Assembly: GCA_029565935.1 (NCBI GenBank)
Contig: JAKQNF010000033.1
Location: forward strand, 1-64,000
DNA length: 64,000 nucleotides
Reading direction: 5' to 3'
Source of the DNA: Bacillota bacterium
GTDB lineage: Bacteria > Bacillota > DTU025 > MWDF01
Part shown: one piece after another, positions 25,456 through 33,844 of the stretch
Position numbering within the stretch: the first letter of the stretch is position 1
How the letters are laid out: each line of letters begins with the position of its first letter
Notes under the pieces: generated by a model
What the model was told of the DNA's origin: nothing
The model's input: the letters and a program-made list of their open reading frames with translations, nothing else
Database searches by the model: none
Position numbers and translations under genes: made by a program

Positions 25456-26547
25456 TTGAAGAGAATCCTCATAGCTTCCATTTTCCTGGTTCTCGCAATC
25501 GGTCTTATGGTAAGCGCTGCGAACTACAAGATCGGCGTAATAACCGGTACCGTGTCACAGGGTGAAGATGAGTACCGCGGTGCAGAGGCGATGATCAAGA
25601 AGTATCCCGACCTCATCGTCCACAAGACCTATCCTGACAACTTCATGGCTGAGCAGGAGACCTACATCTCCCAGATAACCAGCCTCGCTGCCGATAGGAA
25701 CGTGAAGGCCATAGTCATCAACCAGGCAGTTCCCGGCACTCTCGCGGCGATTAAGAAGGTCAAGGAGCTGCGTCCCGATATGCTGTTCTTCGTCGGCGAG
25801 CCCCATGAGGACCTGCCATTGATCGGCGCAGCGGTTGACTTCGGTTTCAAGCCGGACGACGCGGCGCGCGGAAAGACGATCCCCCAGATAGCCAAGTCCA
25901 TGGGAGCCAAGACGTTCATCCATTACTCCTTCCCTCGTCATATGGCGATGAACGAGCTTTCATCCCGCCGCGACATCATGATCGAAGAGTGCAAGAAGCT
26001 CGGCATCAACTTCGTTTTCGTGACCGCTCCCGACCCGATGGCCGAAGGCGGCCTCCCCGCTGCCCAGCAGTTCATACTTGAAGACGTCCCACGCCAGGTC
26101 GCCAAGTACGGGAAGGACACCGCGTTCTTCTCGACCAACTGCGGCATGCAAGAGCCCCTCATCAAGGCCGTCATCCTGTCCAAGGCCCTGTATCCCGAGC
26201 AGTGCTGCCCCAGCCCGACCCACGGCTACGCCGGAGCGATCGGACTTGAGGTCACCGACGATATGAAGGGCGACTACACGAAGATATTCGCGGCCATAGA
26301 GAAGAAGATCGTCAACAGCGGCATGGCCGGACGCATGGCCACATGGCCGGTACCCGGACCCTACCTCCAGACGACTGCCAACGTAGAGATAGCCAAGAAG
26401 GTCCTCGACGGCAAGCTTAGCCTCAAGGACGAGAACGGCATAAAGGCCGCCATAGAAGAATCTGCAGGCCAGCAGCTTGCCCTGTTCAGAAGGTACAGCG
26501 GGAACGCATTCGTCTATCTAGTGAACAGCAAGACCTTCGGCAAGTAA
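25456..26547 (+). CDS. DUF3798 periplasmic binding protein
   Basis: This 363-residue secreted protein has a signal peptide (residues 1-21, ILIASIFLVLAIGLMVSA) followed by NYKIGVITGTVSQGEDEYRGAE, the start of the DUF3798 family, which has a periplasmic-binding-protein type I fold. The domain spans nearly the whole protein. Conserved-looking elements include YISQITSLAADRNVKAIVINQAVPGT and FIHYSFPRHMAMNELSSRRD. It heads an operon with a CUT2-type ATPase and two permeases, so it is the ligand receptor. The ligand is not known. The TTG start follows GGGAGTG. Confidence 0.88.
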   Translation: MKRILIASIFLVLAIGLMVSAANYKIGVITGTVSQGEDEYRGAEAMIKKYPDLIVHKTYPDNFMAEQETYISQITSLAADRNVKAIVINQAVPGTLAAIKKVKELRPDMLFFVGEPHEDLPLIGAAVDFGFKPDDAARGKTIPQIAKSMGAKTFIHYSFPRHMAMNELSSRRDIMIEECKKLGINFVFVTAPDPMAEGGLPAAQQFILEDVPRQVAKYGKDTAFFSTNCGMQEPLIKAVILSKALYPEQCCPSPTHGYAGAIGLEVTDDMKGDYTKIFAAIEKKIVNSGMAGRMATWPVPGPYLQTTANVEIAKKVLDGKLSLKDENGIKAAIEESAGQQLALFRRYSGNAFVYLVNSKTFGK

Positions 26548-26594
26548 GCCCAGCCCGCATGAACCGGTCTTCGTCAATAACGGACGGAGAGATG

Positions 26595-26626
26595 GCAGGA
26601 CGCCGGGTGCAAGCCCGGCTTCCTGC
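26595..26626 (+). promoter_or_regulatory. Intercistronic hairpin in the DUF3798 operon
   Basis: GCAGGA plus GCCGGG pairs with CCCGGC plus TCCTGC around a small loop near 26608-26612, between the binding protein gene and the ATPase gene. There is no U tract. It probably adjusts relative expression of receptor and transporter. Confidence 0.6.
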
Positions 26627-26656
26627 ATATTAGACTGTTGAGAGGAGAACCCCGAA

Positions 26657-28267
26657 ATGCCTGAAGAATTGGTACTGCAGCTGCAGGGGATAGGCAAGTC
26701 GTTCTTCGGTACCACAGTGCTGCGCAATGTCAACCTCTCGGTGAAACCGGGAGAGATACATGCTCTCGTTGGCGAGAACGGCGCAGGCAAGTCGACCTTG
26801 ATGAACATCCTCTTCGGGATGCCGGTGATCAAGGATACCGGAGGCTTCGAAGGGCAGGTCGTTTTCGACGGCAACGCGGTGAAGATGGAATCCCCCAGAC
26901 AAGCCATGGAACTGGGGATCGGCATGGTACATCAGGAGTTCATGCTGCTTCCTGGCTTTACGGCTACTGAGAATATAAAGCTGAACAGGGAGATTACCAC
27001 CAAGAATCCAGTCAGCGCGATCTTCGGTAAGGATTTCGAGAAGCTGGATATCAAGCATATGAGGGAAGATTCCCGGGCGGCCATCAGCAAGCTCGGGCTA
27101 TCAATCGAGGATTGGGTCACCGTTGCCGGCCTTCCGGTAGGCTACAAACAGTTCATAGAGATAGCTAGGGAGATCGACAAGAAGAACGTAAAGCTCCTCG
27201 TCCTCGACGAGCCCACCGCAGTGCTGACGGAGACCGAAGCCGATAAGCTGCTCGATGCAATGAAGAAGCTCGCAGCCTCCGGCATCGCGATGCTCTTCAT
27301 AACCCACAGGCTCGATGAGGTCCTGGCAGTAGCCGACAACATCACCATACTAAGAGACGGTGAAGTGGTCGCTTCCATGCCGCGCGCGGATGCCAAGGTG
27401 GAGCGGATCGCAGAGATCATGGTAGGCAGGTCCATCGAGAGGACCGCCCTTCCGAAAAGGGTGAAGGAACCGACGGACGACGATGTGATAGTGACGATAA
27501 ACGACCTTCGCGTAAACATGATCGGCGAGAACGTAAAGGGCGTGGACCTAAGGATTAGGCGGGGCGAGATACTCGGCATAGGCGGCTTGGCAGGTCATGG
27601 CAAGGTTGGCATCGCGAACGGTGTAATGGGGCTTTTCGGCTCGTCCGGCACGGTCACGAAGGACGGCAGGACGATTAAGCTGAACAACCCTTACGAGGCG
27701 CTTTCATCCAAGATGGCTTTCGTATCCGAGGACAGGCGCGGTACCGGACTTCTACTAGAGGATACGATCGAGCTCAATATGGCTATGACGGCCATGCAAG
27801 TACAGAACAGGTACCTAAGGCCAGGGCTCTTCAACCCCCTTAGATTGGCTGACCCTAAGGCCATCAGGGAATATGCCCTGAAGATGATAGAGGATTTGGA
27901 CATAAGGTGTACAGGACCCACACAGCAGGTAAGGAGGCTGTCGGGCGGAAACCAGCAGAAGGTCTGCCTTGCCCGCGCATTCGCACTCGAACCTGAATTG
28001 ATGTGGGTGTCCGAACCTACGAGGGGTATAGACGTAGGAGCAAAGGAGCTCGTGCTGGATGAGCTGGTCAACCTGAACCGTAGCCTGGGCATGACCATCG
28101 TGATGACCTCTTCGGAGCTGGCGGAGCTCAGGAAGATCTGCGATCGGATAGCCATCGTATATGAGGGCAGGGTGGCTGGTGTTCTTTCGCCAGAAGCCTC
28201 TGACGTCGAATTCGGCATGATGATGGCAGGCGAGACGCTCAAGGGCAAGGGGGTGAAAGTACAATGA
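26657..28267 (+). CDS. Tandem ABC ATPase, CUT2/RbsA type
   Basis: This 536-residue protein has two ATP-binding domains and energises the two permeases encoded next. Domain 1 has Walker A GENGAGKST, a relaxed signature (LPVGYKQFIEIARE) and Walker B LLVLDEPTAVL. Domain 2 has a degenerate P-loop region (GIGGLAGHGKVGIANG), signature LSGGNQQKVCLARAFA and Walker B LMWVSEPTRGID. That asymmetry is normal for RbsA/MglA-like and nucleoside-type (BmpA-partner) ATPases. Its stop overlaps the next gene by four bases (ATGA). Confidence 0.92.
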   Translation: MPEELVLQLQGIGKSFFGTTVLRNVNLSVKPGEIHALVGENGAGKSTLMNILFGMPVIKDTGGFEGQVVFDGNAVKMESPRQAMELGIGMVHQEFMLLPGFTATENIKLNREITTKNPVSAIFGKDFEKLDIKHMREDSRAAISKLGLSIEDWVTVAGLPVGYKQFIEIAREIDKKNVKLLVLDEPTAVLTETEADKLLDAMKKLAASGIAMLFITHRLDEVLAVADNITILRDGEVVASMPRADAKVERIAEIMVGRSIERTALPKRVKEPTDDDVIVTINDLRVNMIGENVKGVDLRIRRGEILGIGGLAGHGKVGIANGVMGLFGSSGTVTKDGRTIKLNNPYEALSSKMAFVSEDRRGTGLLLEDTIELNMAMTAMQVQNRYLRPGLFNPLRLADPKAIREYALKMIEDLDIRCTGPTQQVRRLSGGNQQKVCLARAFALEPELMWVSEPTRGIDVGAKELVLDELVNLNRSLGMTIVMTSSELAELRKICDRIAIVYEGRVAGVLSPEASDVEFGMMMAGETLKGKGVKVQ

Positions 28268-29346
28268 GCAAGATCGAGAACGCAGACCCTTCCCTGAACA
28301 GGCAACGCTTCGATTTTGCGACGGCCTTCAGGGAGTTTGGGATAGCCAGGATCATCATTCTCGCGTTCCTGCTGGCATTGTTCGTCCTGGCTTTGGTGAA
28401 AGGCCTGGACGTACCGGGGCTGTTGACCGACTCCCTTACGAGGATCGGGATGAACGGCACGTTGATACTGGCCATGCTCCCCGCGGTGGTGTGTGGCGTA
28501 GGGATGAACTTCGGCCTGCCGCTAGGCATACTATGCGGCCTTCTCGGCGGCATCCTTACCATAAACTGGGGGCTTGTGGGCTGGGCCGGGCTGATAGTAT
28601 CGTTGTTGATCTCGATACCTATCGCGGTGGTGGTCGGCTTGCTCTATCACGCGGTCCTTGACAGGGTCAGGGGCGAGGAGATGATGGTGGGCACGTATCT
28701 AGCTTACGCCGCGGTATTCGGCATGAGTATATTCTGGATGCTGGCGCCCATAAGGAATCCCAAGTTGATATACGCGGTAGGCGGCAAGGGCCTAAGGCAG
28801 ACCATAAGCATGACCGAGACTTTCGGCAAGGTATTAAACGACTTCCTGCAGTTCAAGATAGGAAACGTCACCGTGCCTACCGGATTGTTGCTGTTCTGGC
28901 TGCTGCTATGCCTTCTTGTGTACTTTTTCCTCCGCTCCAAGACCGGACTTGCGATGCTTGCTACGGGTTCTAACCCGTCGTATGCGACCTCGTCGGGCAT
29001 CAACGTAGGGAACATGAAGAGGATCGGCGTCGTGATGTCTACGGTGCTCGGCGCTCTGGGGATAATCGTCTTCTCGCAGAGCTATGGGTTCATCCAGCTT
29101 TATACCGCACCGCAATCGGCGGCGTTCCCCGCCATCGCGGCGATACTAATCGGAGGAGCTACGCTGAGGAAGGCGAGCATCTCGAACGTTATAATCGGGG
29201 CGGTCCTTTTCCAGACCTTACTTACCATAGCGCCTCCCGTAACGCAGGCCCTTATGGAAGGCTCGGAGATCAGTGAGATCGCAAGGGTCATGATCAGCAA
29301 CGGCATGATACTCTATGCCCTTACCAGGGCGACGGGAGGGAGATAA
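28264..29346 (+). CDS. ABC permease, BPD_transp_2 family (first)
   Basis: This 360-residue inner-membrane permease has about 8-10 helices, with the family stretch LIGGATLRKASISNVIIGAVLFQTL near the C-terminus and NFGLPLGILCGLLGG near the N-terminus. It belongs to the branched-chain amino acid / ribose / nucleoside permease family. The start ATG overlaps the ATPase stop. It pairs with the next gene to form the membrane channel. Confidence 0.9.
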   Translation: MSKIENADPSLNRQRFDFATAFREFGIARIIILAFLLALFVLALVKGLDVPGLLTDSLTRIGMNGTLILAMLPAVVCGVGMNFGLPLGILCGLLGGILTINWGLVGWAGLIVSLLISIPIAVVVGLLYHAVLDRVRGEEMMVGTYLAYAAVFGMSIFWMLAPIRNPKLIYAVGGKGLRQTISMTETFGKVLNDFLQFKIGNVTVPTGLLLFWLLLCLLVYFFLRSKTGLAMLATGSNPSYATSSGINVGNMKRIGVVMSTVLGALGIIVFSQSYGFIQLYTAPQSAAFPAIAAILIGGATLRKASISNVIIGAVLFQTLLTIAPPVTQALMEGSEISEIARVMISNGMILYALTRATGGR

Positions 29347-29350
29347 GAAG

Positions 29351-30487
29351 ATGGTGGGCAATAGATTGGAAACGGTCCCCTCCCAAAGGAAGCAGGGCAA
29401 ACTATCAGGCATATTCGCGCAGTTCGGGGTGCCCATCTTCTTTACGGTCCTCTGTGTCGCGAGCATAATCGTCTCCGACCTTGACATCAATTACCTGATC
29501 GGAGAGCTGCTCTCGCGTCTGGGCAGGAACCTGTTCATAGTCCTGTCACTTTTAATACCCGTGACGGCTGGCATAGGCCTCAACTTCGGAATCGTGGTGG
29601 GGGCCATGTCAGGTCAGATCGCTTTGATCATCATAACGTTCTTGCAGCTGAAAGGGCTTCTCGGTTTCGTAACGGCGATGGCTGTCTCCGTGCCGATCTC
29701 AGTGCTGTTCGGCTATATCGTAGGCAGCATCTTCAACAAGGCCAAAGGCCGCGAGATGATAACCGGGATGATCATGGGCTTCTTCGCGAACGGCGTCTAC
29801 CAGCTGCTGTTCCTCATGCTCATAGGGACATTGATCCCGGTGAACATGAACTCGCCCGTAGCGCAGCAGATCATGCTCAGCAACGGAGTAGGGCTGAGGA
29901 ACACGATCGACCTGTCGAACATCTATTATTCCCTCGATAACGTCTTCGCGAAGCTCTTCAACTGGAATGGGATAATCTGGACCGACAGCCTCGGCCCCTG
30001 GAGGGTTCCGCTGGGCGCCTTCTTCATGTCGCTGCTACTTTGTATATTGATAACGTTCCTAATGAAGACCAAGCTGGGGCAGAACTTCAGGGCCATCGGC
30101 CAGGACATGGCAATAGCCGAAGTATCCGGGATCAAGGTAGACAAGGTGAGGATAACGGCCGTCATATATTCGACCGTACTGGCAGCTTGGGGCCAGCTCA
30201 TCTTCCTTCAGAACCTGGGTTCGCTCAATACTTTCAACGCCCATGAGCAAGTCGGCATGTTCTCGGTCGCCGCCTTGCTGGTAGGGGGCGCTTCCGTCAA
30301 GCGAGCGAACATATGGAATGCCATCGCCGGGGTACTGCTCTTCCATACTTTGTTCGTCGTCTCTCCTCTGGCGGGCCAGAAGCTCTTCGGCGAACCCCAG
30401 ATCGGCGAATGGTTCAGGCAGCTGATCTCCTATTCTGTAATCGCAGTCGCACTTGCGATGCACGCCATACAAAACAGGAAGCGTTGA
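29351..30487 (+). CDS. ABC permease, BPD_transp_2 family (second)
   Basis: This 378-residue partner of the preceding permease has the same layout: GLNFGIVVGAMSGQIALIII near residue 75 and LLVGGASVKRANIWNAIAGVLLFHTL near 320. The two are clearly homologous to each other. The ATG at 29351 with an upstream AGGGAGAT is chosen over an in-frame start at 29315 inside the previous gene. It is the last gene of the operon, followed by a terminator. Confidence 0.9.
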   Translation: MVGNRLETVPSQRKQGKLSGIFAQFGVPIFFTVLCVASIIVSDLDINYLIGELLSRLGRNLFIVLSLLIPVTAGIGLNFGIVVGAMSGQIALIIITFLQLKGLLGFVTAMAVSVPISVLFGYIVGSIFNKAKGREMITGMIMGFFANGVYQLLFLMLIGTLIPVNMNSPVAQQIMLSNGVGLRNTIDLSNIYYSLDNVFAKLFNWNGIIWTDSLGPWRVPLGAFFMSLLLCILITFLMKTKLGQNFRAIGQDMAIAEVSGIKVDKVRITAVIYSTVLAAWGQLIFLQNLGSLNTFNAHEQVGMFSVAALLVGGASVKRANIWNAIAGVLLFHTLFVVSPLAGQKLFGEPQIGEWFRQLISYSVIAVALAMHAIQNRKR

Positions 30488-30518
30488 AAATGAGATAGAC
30501 TGGCGATTAATTGGTCAT

Positions 30519-30552
30519 AAGGAGGGTTTGCCATGCAGACCCTCCTTTTTCA
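30519..30552 (+). terminator. Rho-independent terminator
   Basis: AAGGAGGGT (30519-30527) pairs with ACCCTCCTT (30539-30547), followed by TTTTTC. It ends the DUF3798 importer operon. Confidence 0.85.
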
Positions 30553-30643
30553 GGCCGAATCGCGGAATTTTGTCTCTGAGCAGGAAGGATTCTGAATATT
30601 GCCTGTTCTATATATTAATTATCACCTATTGGGGGGTATATTG

Positions 30644-31039
30644 ATGAAGAAAGCACTCATGGTACTGCTGGTAGCATCTATGCTGCTGGCGCAGCCGATC
30701 ATGGCGTTCGCATCCGGGAAAGAGGAGCAGATAAACCTTTTCACGTCAACTAAAGGGAGGTGGTTCAAACCTGAGCAGCTAGAAGCCGTAAAGAACCATC
30801 TTGCCGACCTGGATGAGGCAACCCTCAAATCAGCCCTCTTCGCCAACTACAGAGATCCCGAGATTATGATGGTCTGGGCAATCTTGGGAATCGACCGCTT
30901 CTTCCTTGACGACATTCCTCTGGGGATACTCAAGATAGTCACGGGAGGCGGGACGGGCGTCTGGTGGATGATAGACCTTTTCAGCGTAAAACGTAGAACC
31001 TTCGAGTATAACTACAAGCTAGTCACATCTTTCAGGTAA
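30644..31039 (+). CDS. Exported TM2-domain-like protein (copy A)
   Basis: This 131-residue protein has a signal peptide at residues 1-24 (ALMVLLVASMLLAQPIMAFA), a roughly 45-residue polar helical segment, and then a TM2-like domain: MMVWAILGIDRFFLDDIPLG, then KIVTGGGTGVWWMIDLF. The first TM2 helix is shorter than usual. TM2 proteins are widespread and mostly of unknown role. The ATG at 30644 is chosen because the signal peptide starts there. Its nearest relative is the next gene. Confidence 0.8.
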   Translation: MKKALMVLLVASMLLAQPIMAFASGKEEQINLFTSTKGRWFKPEQLEAVKNHLADLDEATLKSALFANYRDPEIMMVWAILGIDRFFLDDIPLGILKIVTGGGTGVWWMIDLFSVKRRTFEYNYKLVTSFR

Positions 31040-31134
31040 GTATCGACGATGTGACCCGCCTAGGGCCATGCCATCATATTACCAAAACAAGCCACCCAAG
31101 TCGGAATCATAACCTAACAATCGGCATCCTCTTT

Positions 31135-31170
31135 AAGGGGGCTTGTGAAAACAGGCCCTCCTTCTATTCT
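31135..31170 (+). terminator. Hairpin between the two TM2-like genes
   Basis: AAGGGGGCTTGT (31135-31146) pairs, with two wobble pairs, with ACAGGCCCTCCTT (31151-31163) over a GAAA loop. A weak T-rich tail (CTATTCT) follows. It is a likely terminator or attenuator. Confidence 0.55.
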
Positions 31171-31238
31171 GTCGGTCAGGTGCAGGAATAGCCGAACTTA
31201 TGTCAAATTATGAAATATTCTACGCTGGAGGTGATTGG

Positions 31239-31631
31239 ATGAAGAAGGTCGTCGTAGCGATCCTGCTGGTCGCCATGCTCCTTGCCCTTCCGTTAACAGC
31301 CCTGGCAAGCAGGACTGAGGATGTAAATGCCTTCATGGCCAGCAAGGGAGAATGGTTCGACTCGACAAAGACGGACGCAGTTAAAAAGCAGCTCTCAGGC
31401 TTAGGGGATACAGCTTTCAAATCAGCTATAGCGGCCGAATACAGGGATCCTGACACGATGCTCATATGGGCGATCCTTGGTATAGATCGTTTCTTCCTTG
31501 ATGACATAGCCCTCGGCGTGCTTAAGGTAATCACTGCGGGCGGCCTTGGAATCTGGTGGATAATCGACTTGATCAACATCAAGGACAGGACCCACGAGTA
31601 CAACTACAATCTTCTGTTCTCCTTTAAATAG
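31239..31631 (+). CDS. Exported TM2-domain-like protein (copy B)
   Basis: This 130-residue paralogue of the preceding gene has a signal peptide, the motif FMASKGEWFDSTKTDAVKKQL (copy A has FTSTKGRWFKPEQLEAVKNHL) and the TM2-like block WAILGIDRFFLDDIALGVLK, then GLGIWWIIDLINIK. About half the residues agree by eye. The ribosome site GGAGGTGA is ideal. The tandem arrangement indicates local duplication. The acidic DD after RFFL is shared and may matter. Confidence 0.8.
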   Translation: MKKVVVAILLVAMLLALPLTALASRTEDVNAFMASKGEWFDSTKTDAVKKQLSGLGDTAFKSAIAAEYRDPDTMLIWAILGIDRFFLDDIALGVLKVITAGGLGIWWIIDLINIKDRTHEYNYNLLFSFK

Positions 31632-31675
31632 ACTTCCCTAAAAGGTTGAGAGCCTGTTATGCAGAGATGAAAAGG

Positions 31676-31704
31676 ATGACGGGGCGTTTGATGCGCCCCG
31701 TCAT
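31676..31704. terminator. Bidirectional terminator
   Basis: A perfect eleven-base stem ATGACGGGGCG (31676-31686) / CGCCCCGTCAT (31694-31704) between convergent genes. T-rich sequence follows on both strands. Confidence 0.8.
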
Positions 31705-31733
31705 TCTCATCATTCATTCATTGTGAAAGAAGC

Positions 31734-33806
31734 TTATCCGAAGAAACCTCCTCCGGCTCTCGTGCTGCTCAGCCTGTTGACTATGTAGAGGGTCACGATG
31801 CCGACGATTATGAGGATGAAGCCGAGCGCGGCTGCGTCGCCGTGCGTGCCCCCAGTATAGAAGTTAAAGATGCCGACGGTCATCGTCTCCCATCCAGGTA
31901 TCGAAAGAAGTATCGTCGTAGCGCTCTCTTGGATCGATGTCATGAACGAGAACAGCGCTCCTGCCAAGACTCCCTTCCATATCAGGGGCATCGTCACATC
32001 CTTGAACGTCTTCAGGACGCTCGCGCCTACGGATTCTGCGGCTTCCTCCATGGAACGGTGAACAACTATCAGCGAGCTGTAGGACGACCTTACCGTATAC
32101 GGTAGCCTCCTGACCGCAAGCACTATCGGTATTATTATCCATATATTGGCAAGCGGCTGCTTGATCAATATTGGAGTATTGAACGCCCTTATGTACGCTA
32201 TTCCCAAAGCCGTTCCGGGAAGCGCGAGCACGAGCGTCGTGAGTATGTCCAAAGCACCCCTTGAACGCATCTTGGTCCTCGCCATGATCCAAGCGATCGG
32301 CAGGCCGATGAGGATGCAAAGGATTACCGCTAGCGTACAGTAGTTGAAGGTGTTTATGATATAGCCTGGCGCATCGAATATCACCCGCTTATAGTGGTGT
32401 AGCGTCCATGTCGTAGGCAGGGGGGTCATGGACCATCCCCTGGCGAAAGACGCAAGGCCCACGCCGAGATACGGTATGAAAGCAAACAGCATAAGGGAGA
32501 TGAGGAATACCAAAGCCAGGGCCGACCAGCCCTTGCTGAGGGGCCTTCGCTCGACGGGCCTGTACGAAAGAGTGCTGTAGTCCTTCATGGAGACGTATTT
32601 CTTCGCCACTATGAGGAATACGATCGACCACATGACCATCACGGCCCCGACGGTTATACCCATCTTGAACAGGTTCCTGTCGATGAACTGCTGGATGTCC
32701 ATGAAGGCCAGCGGTGCTATGAAATTATTGAGGCCCACGACGTGAGGCGTCGCGAAGTCGGCGAACGCCCATATGAACACCAGCAACGCTCCTGTGACGA
32801 AGCCGGGCACGGTAAGCGGTATCGTTATGTCGAACAGCCTTTTGAATCCTACGGAGCCCATGCTCTCTGCCGCCTCTTCTAGAGAGGCGTCTATCTTGCT
32901 AAGTGAATCTACCACGTTCAGCGTTATCAGCGGGAAGAGGTGAAGCGTCTCTACCATGAGGAGCCCGTGCCAGCCGTACACGAAGTTGAACGGCAGGTGG
33001 TCGAAAAGCCAATTCGATAGGGCTGGCCATGTGAGTTCGATCTTCTGGGCGAACAGGTAGAACAGCTCGTTGACCGTGCCTCCCCTGCCGAGTATGAAGA
33101 TGAAGCCGAGTACACCTACGAGCGGAGGCATCACAATCGGTATCATCGTAAGGAAGTTGAACAGCTTCCTTCCCGGGAATTCGTACCGTACCAGCAAGTA
33201 AGCCACGGAGAACCCGATTATCGAGGACGTCACCACCGATGCGAATCCCAGCGTAAGTGAATTGACCAGCGCCTTCATGTATACCTTGTCCTTGAAGACG
33301 TCGAAGAAGAACTTGACCGAGAACGCCTTATTGGGAAGTTGTACGGCCTTGCTCATAAGCTCCTTCAGCTTCCTTGCCTCGCCTGTCGCCTCTTCAGGAG
33401 TCGTCATGCCGGCAAGCGCGCTCTTTATGACACCCAGCTCCGAAAGGACTTCGTTCCATCTATCTATCGACTTCTGCTGGGAAGTGAGCGCAGCTCCAAG
33501 CGCAGCCGTGGTCCTAGTGATCGATGTCTCGGATCTTTCTATCTGGACCAAGAGGTCATCGAGCGCCGCTTTGGCTTCCTCTTCATCTCCGGATGCGATC
33601 TTCTCCTCCATAAGGTCGACGGTCATGATCGCTTCCCTGAGCGGGGAAAGAGGTACATCGGCCGTTGTAAATGAGTCCACGAACAGCTTGACCAGAGGGA
33701 ATATCACAAAAAAGGCCAGGAACAAGAATATCGGCCATACCCAAGGATTAGAGACCTTGAGCCACCTTCTGAATTTCACCATACCCATGCCGCCCCTGTC
33801 GTTCAT
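31734..33806 (-). CDS. Fused ABC importer permease with long extracytoplasmic insert
   Basis: This 690-residue permease of the Fe3+ (FbpB) class has two BPD_transp_1 domains with EAA loops LEEAAESMGSVGFKRLFDITIPL (about 310-332) and MEEAAESVGASVLKTFKDVTMPL (about 595-617). Unlike the fused permease at 20356 (571 residues), it carries about 105 extra residues between helix 1 (about 22-44) and the first permease core: a charged, helical, coiled-coil-like stretch (about 55-160; EEKIASGDEEEAKAALDDLL). That part lies outside the inner membrane and may touch the binding protein or the envelope. The start ATG has AGGTGAGG upstream. It is the last gene of the operon with its ATPase and SBP upstream. 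Confidence 0.88.
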   Translation of the reverse strand: MNDRGGMGMVKFRRWLKVSNPWVWPIFLFLAFFVIFPLVKLFVDSFTTADVPLSPLREAIMTVDLMEEKIASGDEEEAKAALDDLLVQIERSETSITRTTAALGAALTSQQKSIDRWNEVLSELGVIKSALAGMTTPEEATGEARKLKELMSKAVQLPNKAFSVKFFFDVFKDKVYMKALVNSLTLGFASVVTSSIIGFSVAYLLVRYEFPGRKLFNFLTMIPIVMPPLVGVLGFIFILGRGGTVNELFYLFAQKIELTWPALSNWLFDHLPFNFVYGWHGLLMVETLHLFPLITLNVVDSLSKIDASLEEAAESMGSVGFKRLFDITIPLTVPGFVTGALLVFIWAFADFATPHVVGLNNFIAPLAFMDIQQFIDRNLFKMGITVGAVMVMWSIVFLIVAKKYVSMKDYSTLSYRPVERRPLSKGWSALALVFLISLMLFAFIPYLGVGLASFARGWSMTPLPTTWTLHHYKRVIFDAPGYIINTFNYCTLAVILCILIGLPIAWIMARTKMRSRGALDILTTLVLALPGTALGIAYIRAFNTPILIKQPLANIWIIIPIVLAVRRLPYTVRSSYSSLIVVHRSMEEAAESVGASVLKTFKDVTMPLIWKGVLAGALFSFMTSIQESATTILLSIPGWETMTVGIFNFYTGGTHGDAAALGFILIIVGIVTLYIVNRLSSTRAGGGFFG

Positions 33807-33844
33807 TCAAACCTCACCTGCCCTTGCATTATGGAGCGGTCCGG

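Noticed and set aside
23371-30487. deoC to DUF3798 importer as one deoxyribose operon
   Set aside because: A convergent zinc-ribbon gene, a terminator and a separate promoter lie between them.
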